Source of the DNA: NORP233 sp050186825
Lineage (GTDB): Bacteria; Planctomycetota; J058
Direction of reading: 5' to 3'
DNA: 64,000 bases
Assembly: GCA_050186825.1 (NCBI GenBank)
Contig: JBFWYD010000006.1
Span: forward strand, 124,001-188,000
The position numbers and the translations under genes were made by a program. Shown one piece after another: positions 52,882-61,700 of the stretch. Below the pieces are notes generated by a model. That model searched no databases. It saw only the letters and a program-made list of their open reading frames with translations, and was not told the origin of the DNA. The number at the start of each line of letters is the position of its first letter. Position 1 is the stretch's first letter.

Positions 52882-52896
52882 GAACGTATAGCGAAC
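52882..52896 (-). promoter_or_regulatory. Direct-repeat LexA-type box GAAC-N7-GAAC
   Basis: GAAC GTATAGC GAAC (GTTC-N7-GTTC on the coding strand), 27-41 bp before dinB ATG. This exact pattern is the LexA site known from Alphaproteobacteria. TTGACG at 52902-52907 (minus) precedes it. No such site was seen before dnaE2. Confidence 0.55.
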
Positions 52897-53029
52897 ACCA
52901 CCGTCAATCCCGCGACCGCGGCCCTAAGTCCCATGCGGGCCGGAGCGCCCGGCCCGGCCAGGAACGTGGATGGGGCCGCTCCTGACCCATCCCGAATCCT
53001 TCGTGGCGCGGGCCTGACGACGGACCGGT

Positions 53030-56000
53030 CTAGCGCGCGTCGGCCGGGGCCAGCTCCCAGAGGTCGCCGAAGTAGGGCTCGCGGCTCCAGCGCGCGGTGC
53101 CGCCGATCAGCACCAGGCGACGGCGCGCGGGGTCCCAGGCGAGCTCGGCCATCGAGCGCGGGCCTGGGCGAACGCCGGTGGACACGAGTCGCCAGTCCTC
53201 GCCATCCCAGGTCCAGGTGTCACAGAGCCGGCAACGGCGGTCCCAGCCGCCGAACAGGACGGTCAGCCCGCGCCCGGGGTCGTAGGCGAGCGCGGCGCCG
53301 CGCCGCGGCGAGGGCGCGTGCAGCGGGCGGCGCCGCGTCCAGGCGCGGCCGTCCCACTCCCAGGTGTCGTCGAAGAGCTCGACCTCCTCGCGAGGCCGCG
53401 TGCGCTCGCCGCCGAAGAGCACGACCACGCGGCGACGCGCGTCGTAGCTCAGCGAGTGCTCGCAGCGCAGGGCGGGGGCGGGGCCCGGGTGCCGCGTCCA
53501 GGCCCGCCCGTCGAAGGTCCAGGTGTCCTCGGAGCCGAAGATCCCGTGGCTGATCTTGCCGCCGAACAGGACCGTCTGCTGGCGGGCTGCGTCGTAGGCC
53601 ATGGCGTGCCACGCGCGCCCGGCCGGACCCTCGAGCGCCAGCGACCGCCAGCCCTCGGCCTCGCGCCAGGTCCAGGTGTCGGCGAGGGTGAGCTCGCCCT
53701 TCTGGGCGGGGTTGCCGCCGTAGAGCACGAGCTGCTCGCGCGCCTCGTCCCACACCAGCGCGCTGTCGGCGCGGGGTGGCGGAGCCGCTCGCGGCGGGCC
53801 AGTCTCCAGCGCTGGAGTCGGGGCGAGCGGGCGCGCCTCGTCCCCCCGCAGCGCCCAGAGGTCTCCGCGCGCCCCGCGCCCGTCGTAGCCCCCGAACCAG
53901 ACCACGCCCGGGGAGGGCCCACCCAGGGCGGCGGCGGCGAAGTAGGCCCGCGCGGGCGTGCGCGCCGGGAGCCTGTGCCAGGCGAGGCGCGGCGCCGCCG
54001 CGTCGCTCGCGGCCACGCGCAGGCCAATGTCGTCGTCGCTGCGGTCTTGCTTGCTCTGGGGGTCGATCAGCAGCCGGTTGGCGGCGCGGGCGCCCGCGGG
54101 CGCCGTGCGCCAGCTCCCCCCCCGGGCGACCCACGCGCGCAGGCGGCCGCCATCGTCGGCCCACTCCCAGGCGTTGCCGGCCATGTCCAGGCAGCCCACA
54201 GGGGACGCGCCGCGCGGATAGCTGCCCACGGGGGCCAGGCGCGGGAAGCCGTCGGCGTCGACGCCCGTGGGCGAGGCCTCGTCCTCGGCCCCTGCGCCGA
54301 GGTTGGCCCGCGTGGGGTCCGGCGCCTCGTTCCCCCACGGGTAGGTCCGCCCGTCCATGCCGCGCGCGGCGGCCTCCCACTCCTCGTCGCTCGGGAGGCG
54401 CAGCCCGGCCCAGGCGCAGTAGGCCCGCGCCAGCTCGAAGCTCACGCCGGTGGCGGGGTCGTCGGGGCGGAGCGAGGCGGCGGCGGCCAGCCCAGGCGGC
54501 GCCTTGGCCCGCGTCTCGCGGCAGAAGCGCGCCAGCTGCCCGCAGGTGACCTCGCGCACGCCCACGAAGCAGGGCTCGAGGGCCACGCGGCGCGAGGGCG
54601 CCTCGTCCGCGTCGCCGCGGTCGCTGCCGAGCGCGTAGCGCCCGCCGGGCACGGCGAGCAGCTCAGAGCCGTCGACCGCGCCGCGCACGCGGCCCTCCTC
54701 GTCCTCGACCAACCCAGGCGGGAGCGGCGCGGCGCGCAGGGCGGTGAGCGCGAGGGGCTCGCTCGTGTTGCCCGCCGCGTCGACGGCCACGAGCTCGAGC
54801 GGGTGACGCCCGAGCGGGAGCTCGAGCTCGAGGGCGAAGGGGCAGGGCTCCGAGGCAGGCGCGGCCGGGAGCGGGACGCGCGCGCTGGCGCTCGCGCCGC
54901 GCGGCGCCGCGAGCAGGGCGCGCACCTCGACCCAGGGGCCCTCGTCCGTGACCGTCCCGCGCAGGACCAGGCTCGCTGAGCGGGTGGTGACCACGCCCTC
55001 GGCGCGGGCGCGCAGCGCGAGGCGCAGGCGCGGCGCGCGATCGGCCGCGGCGCGCCCCGCCGCGAGCGCGCCCAGGCCCGCGAGCACCAGGGCCGCCACG
55101 AGCCCGGCGAGGGCGACCCGGCGCGCGCGCCCCCGCGCGCCGGGGGGAGGCCCCACTGACGCGCCGGCCAGGCAGGCGTCGAGGTCGGCGGCGAAGGCGG
55201 CCCCGTCGGGGTAGCGCTCAGCCGGGTCCGCGGCCAGCGCGCGCAGGCACACCGCCTCGAGGGCGGGCGAGACCTCGGCCAGCGAAGAGGGCGGGGCCGG
55301 GCCCGCGCCGACGCGGCCGACCAGCTCGATCAGGTTCGGCGCGAGGAAGGGGTGCTCGTCGGTCAGCGCCTCGTAGAGCACCACGCCCAGGGCCCACACG
55401 TCGGCCGCGGGCCCGGGGTCGCGCTCGGCGGCGAGCTGCTCGGGGGCCATGTAGGCGGGCGTCCCCAGGAGCTGCCCGGTCTGCGTCAGCCGCTGGCGCT
55501 CGTCCGTCCGCAGCGCGAGGCCGAAGTCGGCGACGCGCAGCCGCCCGTCGCGGTCGACGAGCAAGTTGTCCGGCTTGACGTCGCGGTGTACGACGCCGCG
55601 CTCGTGCGCGTAGCCGAGCGCGCGCGCCGCGTCCCGGATCAGGGCCACCCGCTGCGGACGCTCGAGGCTGGGGAGGACATCGCCCAGGGTCTGGGCGCCC
55701 TCGACGTACTCGTAGACCAGGTAGGGCCCGAGCGGGGTCTCCCCGGCGGCGTGGACGCGCACGATCCCGGGGTGGAGCAGCCCGGCGGCGACCTCGCCCT
55801 CGCGCCGGAAGCGCGCGCGCCGCGCCGGATGCGGGTCCTCCTGGACCAGCTTGATCGCGACCTCGCGCGCGGGGGAGCGCTCGTGGGCCAGCAGCACCAC
55901 GCCCATGGCCCCGCGTCCGAGTTCGCGCACCACCTCGTAGCCCTCGGCCGCGAGGGCCCGCCAGGTCGCGGGCCCGCCGGCCGCCGCGCCTTCCTGCGCC

Positions 56001-56170
56001 TGCGACGGCGGCGTCCGGGGCGGCGGCGTCGGCCCTGGCGGCGTCTGTGGCGGCCTCTGTAGAGAGTGCGACCCCGGCGCGGCGTCCTCCGTCAGCTCGG
56101 AGTTGGAGAGGACCAGGTCCGAGCGGCGGCGTGGGGGCGGCTCGTCGTGGTGGGGCGGGTCCGAGCTCAC
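53030..56170 (-). CDS. Ser/Thr kinase with FGE-like domain and C-terminal kelch propeller
   Basis: 1046 residues, GTG at 56170. Cytoplasmic kinase (about 78-330): GRGAMGVVLLAHE, VAIKLV, HRDVKPDNLL, ADFGLAL, TPAYMAPEQL. One membrane helix (about 352-372). A beta-sandwich-like region (385-480), then an FGE-sulfatase-like domain (about 505-722; DGRTYPWGNEAPDPTRANLG, MAGNAWEWADDGG, ARGGSWR). The catalytic Cys pair of true FGE is not seen, so it is likely a glycan/peptide-binding fold. The C-terminus (745-1040) has kelch-type repeats (QLVLYGGNPA, QTVLFGGK, VVLFGGERTR, LTVLFGGWDRR). Divergent from the kinase at 56472. Confidence 0.92.
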   Translation of the reverse strand: MSSDPPHHDEPPPRRRSDLVLSNSELTEDAAPGSHSLQRPPQTPPGPTPPPRTPPSQAQEGAAAGGPATWRALAAEGYEVVRELGRGAMGVVLLAHERSPAREVAIKLVQEDPHPARRARFRREGEVAAGLLHPGIVRVHAAGETPLGPYLVYEYVEGAQTLGDVLPSLERPQRVALIRDAARALGYAHERGVVHRDVKPDNLLVDRDGRLRVADFGLALRTDERQRLTQTGQLLGTPAYMAPEQLAAERDPGPAADVWALGVVLYEALTDEHPFLAPNLIELVGRVGAGPAPPSSLAEVSPALEAVCLRALAADPAERYPDGAAFAADLDACLAGASVGPPPGARGRARRVALAGLVAALVLAGLGALAAGRAAADRAPRLRLALRARAEGVVTTRSASLVLRGTVTDEGPWVEVRALLAAPRGASASARVPLPAAPASEPCPFALELELPLGRHPLELVAVDAAGNTSEPLALTALRAAPLPPGLVEDEEGRVRGAVDGSELLAVPGGRYALGSDRGDADEAPSRRVALEPCFVGVREVTCGQLARFCRETRAKAPPGLAAAASLRPDDPATGVSFELARAYCAWAGLRLPSDEEWEAAARGMDGRTYPWGNEAPDPTRANLGAGAEDEASPTGVDADGFPRLAPVGSYPRGASPVGCLDMAGNAWEWADDGGRLRAWVARGGSWRTAPAGARAANRLLIDPQSKQDRSDDDIGLRVAASDAAAPRLAWHRLPARTPARAYFAAAALGGPSPGVVWFGGYDGRGARGDLWALRGDEARPLAPTPALETGPPRAAPPPRADSALVWDEAREQLVLYGGNPAQKGELTLADTWTWREAEGWRSLALEGPAGRAWHAMAYDAARQQTVLFGGKISHGIFGSEDTWTFDGRAWTRHPGPAPALRCEHSLSYDARRRVVVLFGGERTRPREEVELFDDTWEWDGRAWTRRRPLHAPSPRRGAALAYDPGRGLTVLFGGWDRRCRLCDTWTWDGEDWRLVSTGVRPGPRSMAELAWDPARRRLVLIGGTARWSREPYFGDLWELAPADAR

Positions 56171-56220
56171 GCCTGCAGCCTACGTGAAGGCCCTCTGCAG
56201 CCACCGCGCCTGGCCTGCGA

Positions 56221-56280
56221 TGTGGATCAACGCTGATCCACATTGATCAACGTTGATCCATGTTGACCAAGGTCGATCCA
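56221..56280. promoter_or_regulatory. Six tandem decamers between divergent kinase genes
   Basis: Exact 10-bp period; each decamer ends GATCAA, GATCCA, GATCAA, GATCCA, GACCAA, GATCCA, preceded by three variable bases. Parts form palindromes (GATCAACGTTGATC). The gap 56171-56471 has nothing else. Strongly AT-biased for this window; a helical-phase protein-binding array is likely. Confidence 0.7.
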
Positions 56281-56471
56281 CGGGCGCGGCAGCGAGATGA
56301 ATGTGAAACGAGTTGCGCGCCCTGTGTCCAAGGCGCCACCCCCCTGCGCCACCCGCTCCGAGCGGGCCCTTCCCGCGCCGGGAGTTGTGGCCGCGCAGGC
56401 CGGGGGCATGGGGTTGGAGTGAGGGCAGAGCGGAAGGGAAAGCGAGGGACTGGGCCCTCCAACGTGAGCCC

Positions 56472-58589
56472 ATGGGAAGGCGATTCGGCCCCTACGAGCT
56501 GCTCGGGAAGCTCGGCGAGGGGGGCATGGGCGTGGTCTACCGGGCTCGCGACCTGCGGCTCGGTCGCTGCGTCGCGCTCAAGGTCATGCACGGCGGCGGC
56601 GAGGAGCACACCCGGCGCTTCCTGCGCGAGGCGGAGTCGCTGGCGCGGGTGCGGCACCCCGGCGTGGTGGCCGTCCACGGCTTCGGCGAGCACGCGGAGA
56701 GGCCCTACCTGGTCACGGAGTTGATCGAGGGCGAGCCCCTGTCCCTGCGCCTCGAGCGGGACGGGCCGCTGAGCGAGGCCGAGGGGGTGGCCCTGGGCCT
56801 CGACCTGGCCCGCGCGCTCGCCGCGGCGCACGCGGCGGGGGTCCTGCATCGCGACCTCAAGCCGAGCAACGTGATGATCGATCAGGAGGGGCGGCCGCAC
56901 CTCGTGGACTTCGGCCTGGCCCGCCTGGTGGACCGCAGCCGCCTGACCAAGACCGGCGTGTTCGCGGGCTCGATCGGCTTCTGCCCGCCCGAGCAGCTGC
57001 GCGGACAGGCGATCGACGCCCGAGTGGACGTCTACGGGCTCGGGGCCACCCTCTACGCCGCGCTCACGGGTCAGCCGCCGGGCGGTTGGTCCCCGCTGGC
57101 AGCGCTGAGCTGCACGGTCCTCGGCACGGTCACTCCCCCGCGGCGGCTCCGGCGCGAGCTGTCACGCAGGCTCGAGCGGGTGATCCTCGCTGCCCTCGCC
57201 AGCGAGCCGGACGCGCGGCCCGAGAGCGCCGCCGAGCTCGCGGCGCAGCTCGAGCGGCTCGCCGCGACCGCGCCCGCGCGCCGCCGCCGCGGCCGCGCGC
57301 TGGTAGCCGGGATGAGCCTGTGCGCGGCGCTGGGCGGCCTCGCGCTCGCGATCGGGCACGGCGACCCCGATCCCCGCGCCAGCATGGCCGCCGGAGCCCG
57401 AGAGGACTCACGCGCACAGCAGGAGGAGCAGGCGGCCGCGTCGGGCGCGACCGCGAGCGCCGAGCCCGAAGGCGCCGGGCGCGACCGCGCTGGCGCCGAG
57501 CTCGTCCAGGACGCCGGGCTCGCCGACGACGCCGAGGCGCGGCTGGCCCGAGCGCGGGCGGCGCGCGCGGCCCACGCGCCGCGCGCGCAGGTCCTGGCCG
57601 AGCTCCAGCGGCTGGTCGCCTGTACGCGCGCGCAGCCGCGGCGGCACGTGGCCGCGCTGGAGGAGCTCCTGGTCGCGGCGACCAACCGCATGGCCCCCGA
57701 GGTCGGGCTCGAGGCCGCGGGCGCCCTGGCGCAGCTCCCCGGGCACGCGGCGGAGGCGGACTTCTTCGCCTACCAGCTCCTCGGGGTGCTCGGGCGCGGC
57801 CAGGAGAGCGCCAAGGCGGTGTATCGCGCCGCGCGCTCCGACGACCCCTGGGGCCTCCTCGCGCGCCTGCACCTCGACGTGGGCGAGGGGCTCGAGCCCG
57901 CGACGCTCCCGCCCGAGCGACGCCGGGGGCCGGCGTTGTTCCTGACCTACCTCCACTACACCGACGTGCTCCTGGGGCGCTCGATCGGGGCGGATCCCCT
58001 GGCCGAGCTCGAGCCGCTGCTCGAGGCCGGGCCCATGGTCGACAGCGCGCCGCTCCGCCTGCACCTGGCGATGATGGCGGCGAGCGCGGCGGTGCACGGC
58101 GGAGACCGGCGCCGCCTGAACGCCGCCTGGCGCTGGGCGCAGGAGGCCGCGACCCTCACGGCGCCTGCGCGCTATGCGAGTCAGCTCCAGGCCACGGCGC
58201 TGGTGCTGCTCGCGCGCGGCGAGAACGCGCCGGCGCTGGCCTACCTCGCGGAGCAGGCCCGCGACCTGCCGCCGACCGTGGAGCCCGGGCCGCCGAGCGC
58301 CTCGCTGGTGGTGGCCTTCCGCGGGCTGGCCCTGCTGCGGCTCGGGCGTCCGGCCGAGGCCTCGACCCAGTGGGGCGCCGGGCTCGCCGAGCACGGCGCG
58401 CTCCTGCTCGACCTCCTCGAGGAGGCGACCCGCTCCGACGAGTTCGAGCTGCTCTGGCAGCTCGCGAAGGCCCAGGGCCTGGTCGAGGAGGAGCCCCAGG
58501 TCGAGGCCACCGCGGACACGCCGAGCCGGCCAGCCTCGGCCGTCGCGGGTGACCTGCCGCAAGCGGTCAACGCCAGCGCGAGCGACTGA
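56472..58589 (+). CDS. Transmembrane Ser/Thr protein kinase with TPR-like extracytoplasmic region
   Basis: 705 residues, ATG at 56472. Kinase at the very N-terminus (6-265): KLGEGGMGVVYRARDLRLGRCVALKVM, HRDLKPSNVMID, VDFGLAR, FAGSIGFCPPEQLRG (APE altered to CPPE), VDVYGLGATLYAALTG. One membrane helix at about 275-296. A 400-residue outer part is helical with TPR-like repeats (AELVQDAGLADDAEARLARA; LARLHLDVGEGLEP; ALRGLA-like AFRGLALLRLGRPAEASTQW). Probably senses a periplasmic partner. Divergent from the FGE-kelch kinase; the decamer array sits between. Confidence 0.93.
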   Translation: MGRRFGPYELLGKLGEGGMGVVYRARDLRLGRCVALKVMHGGGEEHTRRFLREAESLARVRHPGVVAVHGFGEHAERPYLVTELIEGEPLSLRLERDGPLSEAEGVALGLDLARALAAAHAAGVLHRDLKPSNVMIDQEGRPHLVDFGLARLVDRSRLTKTGVFAGSIGFCPPEQLRGQAIDARVDVYGLGATLYAALTGQPPGGWSPLAALSCTVLGTVTPPRRLRRELSRRLERVILAALASEPDARPESAAELAAQLERLAATAPARRRRGRALVAGMSLCAALGGLALAIGHGDPDPRASMAAGAREDSRAQQEEQAAASGATASAEPEGAGRDRAGAELVQDAGLADDAEARLARARAARAAHAPRAQVLAELQRLVACTRAQPRRHVAALEELLVAATNRMAPEVGLEAAGALAQLPGHAAEADFFAYQLLGVLGRGQESAKAVYRAARSDDPWGLLARLHLDVGEGLEPATLPPERRRGPALFLTYLHYTDVLLGRSIGADPLAELEPLLEAGPMVDSAPLRLHLAMMAASAAVHGGDRRRLNAAWRWAQEAATLTAPARYASQLQATALVLLARGENAPALAYLAEQARDLPPTVEPGPPSASLVVAFRGLALLRLGRPAEASTQWGAGLAEHGALLLDLLEEATRSDEFELLWQLAKAQGLVEEEPQVEATADTPSRPASAVAGDLPQAVNASASD

Positions 58590-58599
58590 CCAGCGCCTC

Positions 58600-58718
58600 G
58601 GCACCGCGACGACTCGGGGTCGTCGAGCTCGCGACTACGGCCCCGACAACGAGACCGATCACGACTACGAGCACGAGACGAGCACGAGCACGATGGAGGC
58701 GCCGCAGGTCGACCGGGC
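58600..58718. repeat. Repeat element in a convergent gap
   Basis: GACGACTCGGGGTCGTC forms a small hairpin at about 58606. CGCGACTACGGCCCCGAC and CGATCACGACTACGAGCACG (58657-58676) match the 3'-end elements at 25730-25755 and 38645. It begins 11 bp after the kinase stop. Confidence 0.8.
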
Positions 58719-61700
58719 TCAGCGGCGGAGGCCCTTGACGTAGGACTGCCAGCCGCGGTCGAGCGCCGAGAGGTCGACGTCCTGGAAGGCCTGCTGGAAG
58801 GCCTTCTCCGGGGACTTGCGGGCGCGCATCCGCTCGAGGAAGTCCTGGAAGGCCTGCTTGGCGCGGCCCGGCGGGTTGCCACGCACCAGGTAGCGGCAGA
58901 GGGTCCAGGCCGCCCCGTAGTGGACCGAGGTGTCCGTCCCGTAGAAGGTCTCGCGTGACATGTGCACGAGCGCGCGCACGGCGGGCTGCGTGCCCCGCTT
59001 GAAGGCGGCCTCGAGGTTGGCCAGGCGCCCCTCGAGCAGGCCGTCCTTGGCGGTCAGCTCGCCGGCCAGGAGCTCGGCCATGCCCTCGCTGGCCCACACC
59101 GGGAGGCCGGGCATCACCTCGTCCGCGTAGCGGTGGAAGCCCTCGTGGAAGAGGACCTCGCGCAGCTCCTTGCCGGTGGGGTCGCTGCGCTCCTCGTAGA
59201 AGAGCAGCTGCTTGTAGAGCCCGCTGTAGAGCCCGCGCAGGCTCATGAGCCCGCTCAGCTCGGCGCTGACCGGACCGACGTAGTCTTGGAAGCCCTCGGC
59301 TGTGGCGAACACGAGGCAGGTCGCGCGCCGCTTGCCGGCGTCGGGGTGCGTGCCGATCACGGCCTGGTAGGCCGCGCGGCCCTGCTCGAGCCAGGCGCCC
59401 ACCTCGCGCGCGCGCTCGGCCGAGACGTTGGTGCGCACCTCGAAGTGCTCGGTCTGGTGCACGTGGGTCTGCTCCCAGCCGGGCCCTGCCACCACCTGGC
59501 GCACGCTCAGGAAGTCCTTCCGGGTCGCCTCGTCCCGGGGATCGAGGGCCAGCGCCAGGCCGAAGGCGTCGCGCGACCTCGGGTAGTCCTCGGTGCGGAG
59601 CGCAAGGCGCCCGAGCAGTCGGTGCGCGCGGGCCAGGTCGGGGGCTTGCTCGATCGCGCGCTTCAGGTCGGCCTCGGCTGCGGCGTAGTCGCCGTAGAGG
59701 CTGCGCAGCTCGGCCCGCTCGATCCAGGCCTCGAAGAAGGCCGGGTCCAGGCCGACCGCGACGTCGAGGTCGCCCTCGGCGCCCGTGTAGTCCTTCTGGA
59801 TGCGGCGCGCGAGGGCCCGCCCGTACCAGGCCCCCGCGTGCTCGCCGCGCTCCTGGATCTCGCGCGTGAACAGCTCCCCCTCGGCCGTCCCGGGGGGAGG
59901 CGGCGGCGGGGCGCGGCGTCCGCCCAGCCGGCGCTCGAGCCCGCGCTGGAGCTGGTCGTGAGGGCTCCCGGCTCGGGGGCGCCCCTGCTCGGCGGCGCGG
60001 CGGCGCTCCGCCTCCTGGGCCGCTCGCAGGGCCGTCCAGGCCTTGCGGTAGCCGGCGAGGGCCTCGCCGGACATTCCGGCGAGCGCGAAGGGGTCGTCGC
60101 TCGAGGGGAGGTCGCCGGCCGCCTCCGTGGCGCCGGCCACCCCTGCGGCCTCGAGCTCGACGGGCGCCTGGGCCAGCGCCCGGTAGAGCGTGCTGTTGTA
60201 GGCCCGCAGCGCGCCGTGCTTCCAGGAGGCGTCGAGCGGCCCCGAGACCTCGAGCTTCGGCCAGGTGATGAACACGCCGGGCCCGCCGCCGCCCAGGTAC
60301 CGCTTGCCGTCGCCCTTGGGGACCCCGCCCAGGACGACGAGCACGCGGGCGAAGCGCGGGATCGCCGTCTCGGCCCGGCTCTTGCCGCACTCGAGTACGG
60401 CCTTGCCCCCGCCGAGGGTCAGGGTCACGCCGGTCCCGCCGCTCAGCCAGTCGCTGGCCTCCTCCATCCGGGCCAGGCCCTCGCCCTTGAGCAGCTTGGT
60501 CGAGCCGCCGCGCTCGAGCAGGAGGTAGGCCCCGAGGCGCGTGCCCTGGCTCCCCTCGGAGTCGAGGCGGACCTCGACGATCCCGTCGTTGCGGACCCCA
60601 CGCGGCCAGTCGACGGCGATCCGCACCTGATCCCGCACGGCGATCTCGGTGAGCATGGCCGAGGCGCCGGCGGGGCCCTGGATCTCGAGCCCCCCGCCGC
60701 TGAGCGTGACCTTGGCCTCCTTGGGCAAGGGCTGGAAGTCCTCGAGCAGGAGCTTGGCGTCGGCGCCGCGGAAGTCGTAGCGCGCGCCGTCGTACCCGCG
60801 GGGGAGCTTCTCGAGCGGGTCGCCGCGCAGCACCTGGCTGGCGCGGCGCATGGCGTCGATGTCGGGCAGGCGCCGGGCCAGCTTGGCGTCGAGCTTGCCG
60901 AGCTTGCGGGCGGCCTGCGCGGCGGCGCCGAACAGGCGGTGCTTGAGGCAGAACACGGCCAGGTCGAAGTGGTCGACCGCGCTGTCCGGCCGCGCGGCGC
61001 GCTCGAGCACCTCGGCCGTGAGCTCCGGCCGGGCCGAGAGCGAGAGCGTGGTCTCCTTCCCCGACTTGGCGTCGAGCACGGTCAGGCGGTCCTCGCCCAG
61101 GGCCTTGACCTGGTAGCGCTCCCCGTGGACCGAGATCGGCTTCTCGAGCGACTCGGCCTTGGCGCGCGCCTCGCGCACGCGCAGGTTCTCGGCCGCGGCC
61201 TCGGCGCGCTTGGCGATCGCGGCCTGGACCGCGGCCACGCGCGCGGCCCCGCGCTCCCGGCGCGGGGCGCGGAAGCGACCGCGCGCGGTCTGGGCGCGCT
61301 CGAGCATCCGGGCGTAGGCCTTGGTACCCTTGGCCTGCGCGTTCTGGGTCAGGAGCTCGGCCAGGCGCGTCAGGACCGAGGGGTCCGGCGCGCGGCCGTC
61401 GTCGCTGGGTAGCTGGTCCATGGCGCGCACCAGCGCCTCGGCCTGGCGCTGGATCCCCTGGACGCGCACGACCTCATCGTGGATCGCCGCCTGCTCGCTG
61501 CGCAGGCTGGCGGCCGCCTCACGCCACACCTCGAGGGCGCCCTGGAAGTCGTCCTGCTCGAGCTTGGCGAGGGCCTGCTCCTGGAAGGCCTGGTAGCGCT
61601 CGCCGACCTCGCTGGCGTAGCGCTCGCGGAGCTTGTCTACGTAGCGCTCGACCGAGGCGCCGGCGCGCGGGCCGAGGCGCTTGAGCAGCTGCTCGTAAAG

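Noticed and set aside
56221..56280. Origin-like DnaA-box cluster
   Set aside because: Units differ from TTATCCACA at the second base or more, the array is short, and no dnaA, dnaN or gyr gene is near. Kept as a regulatory array only.
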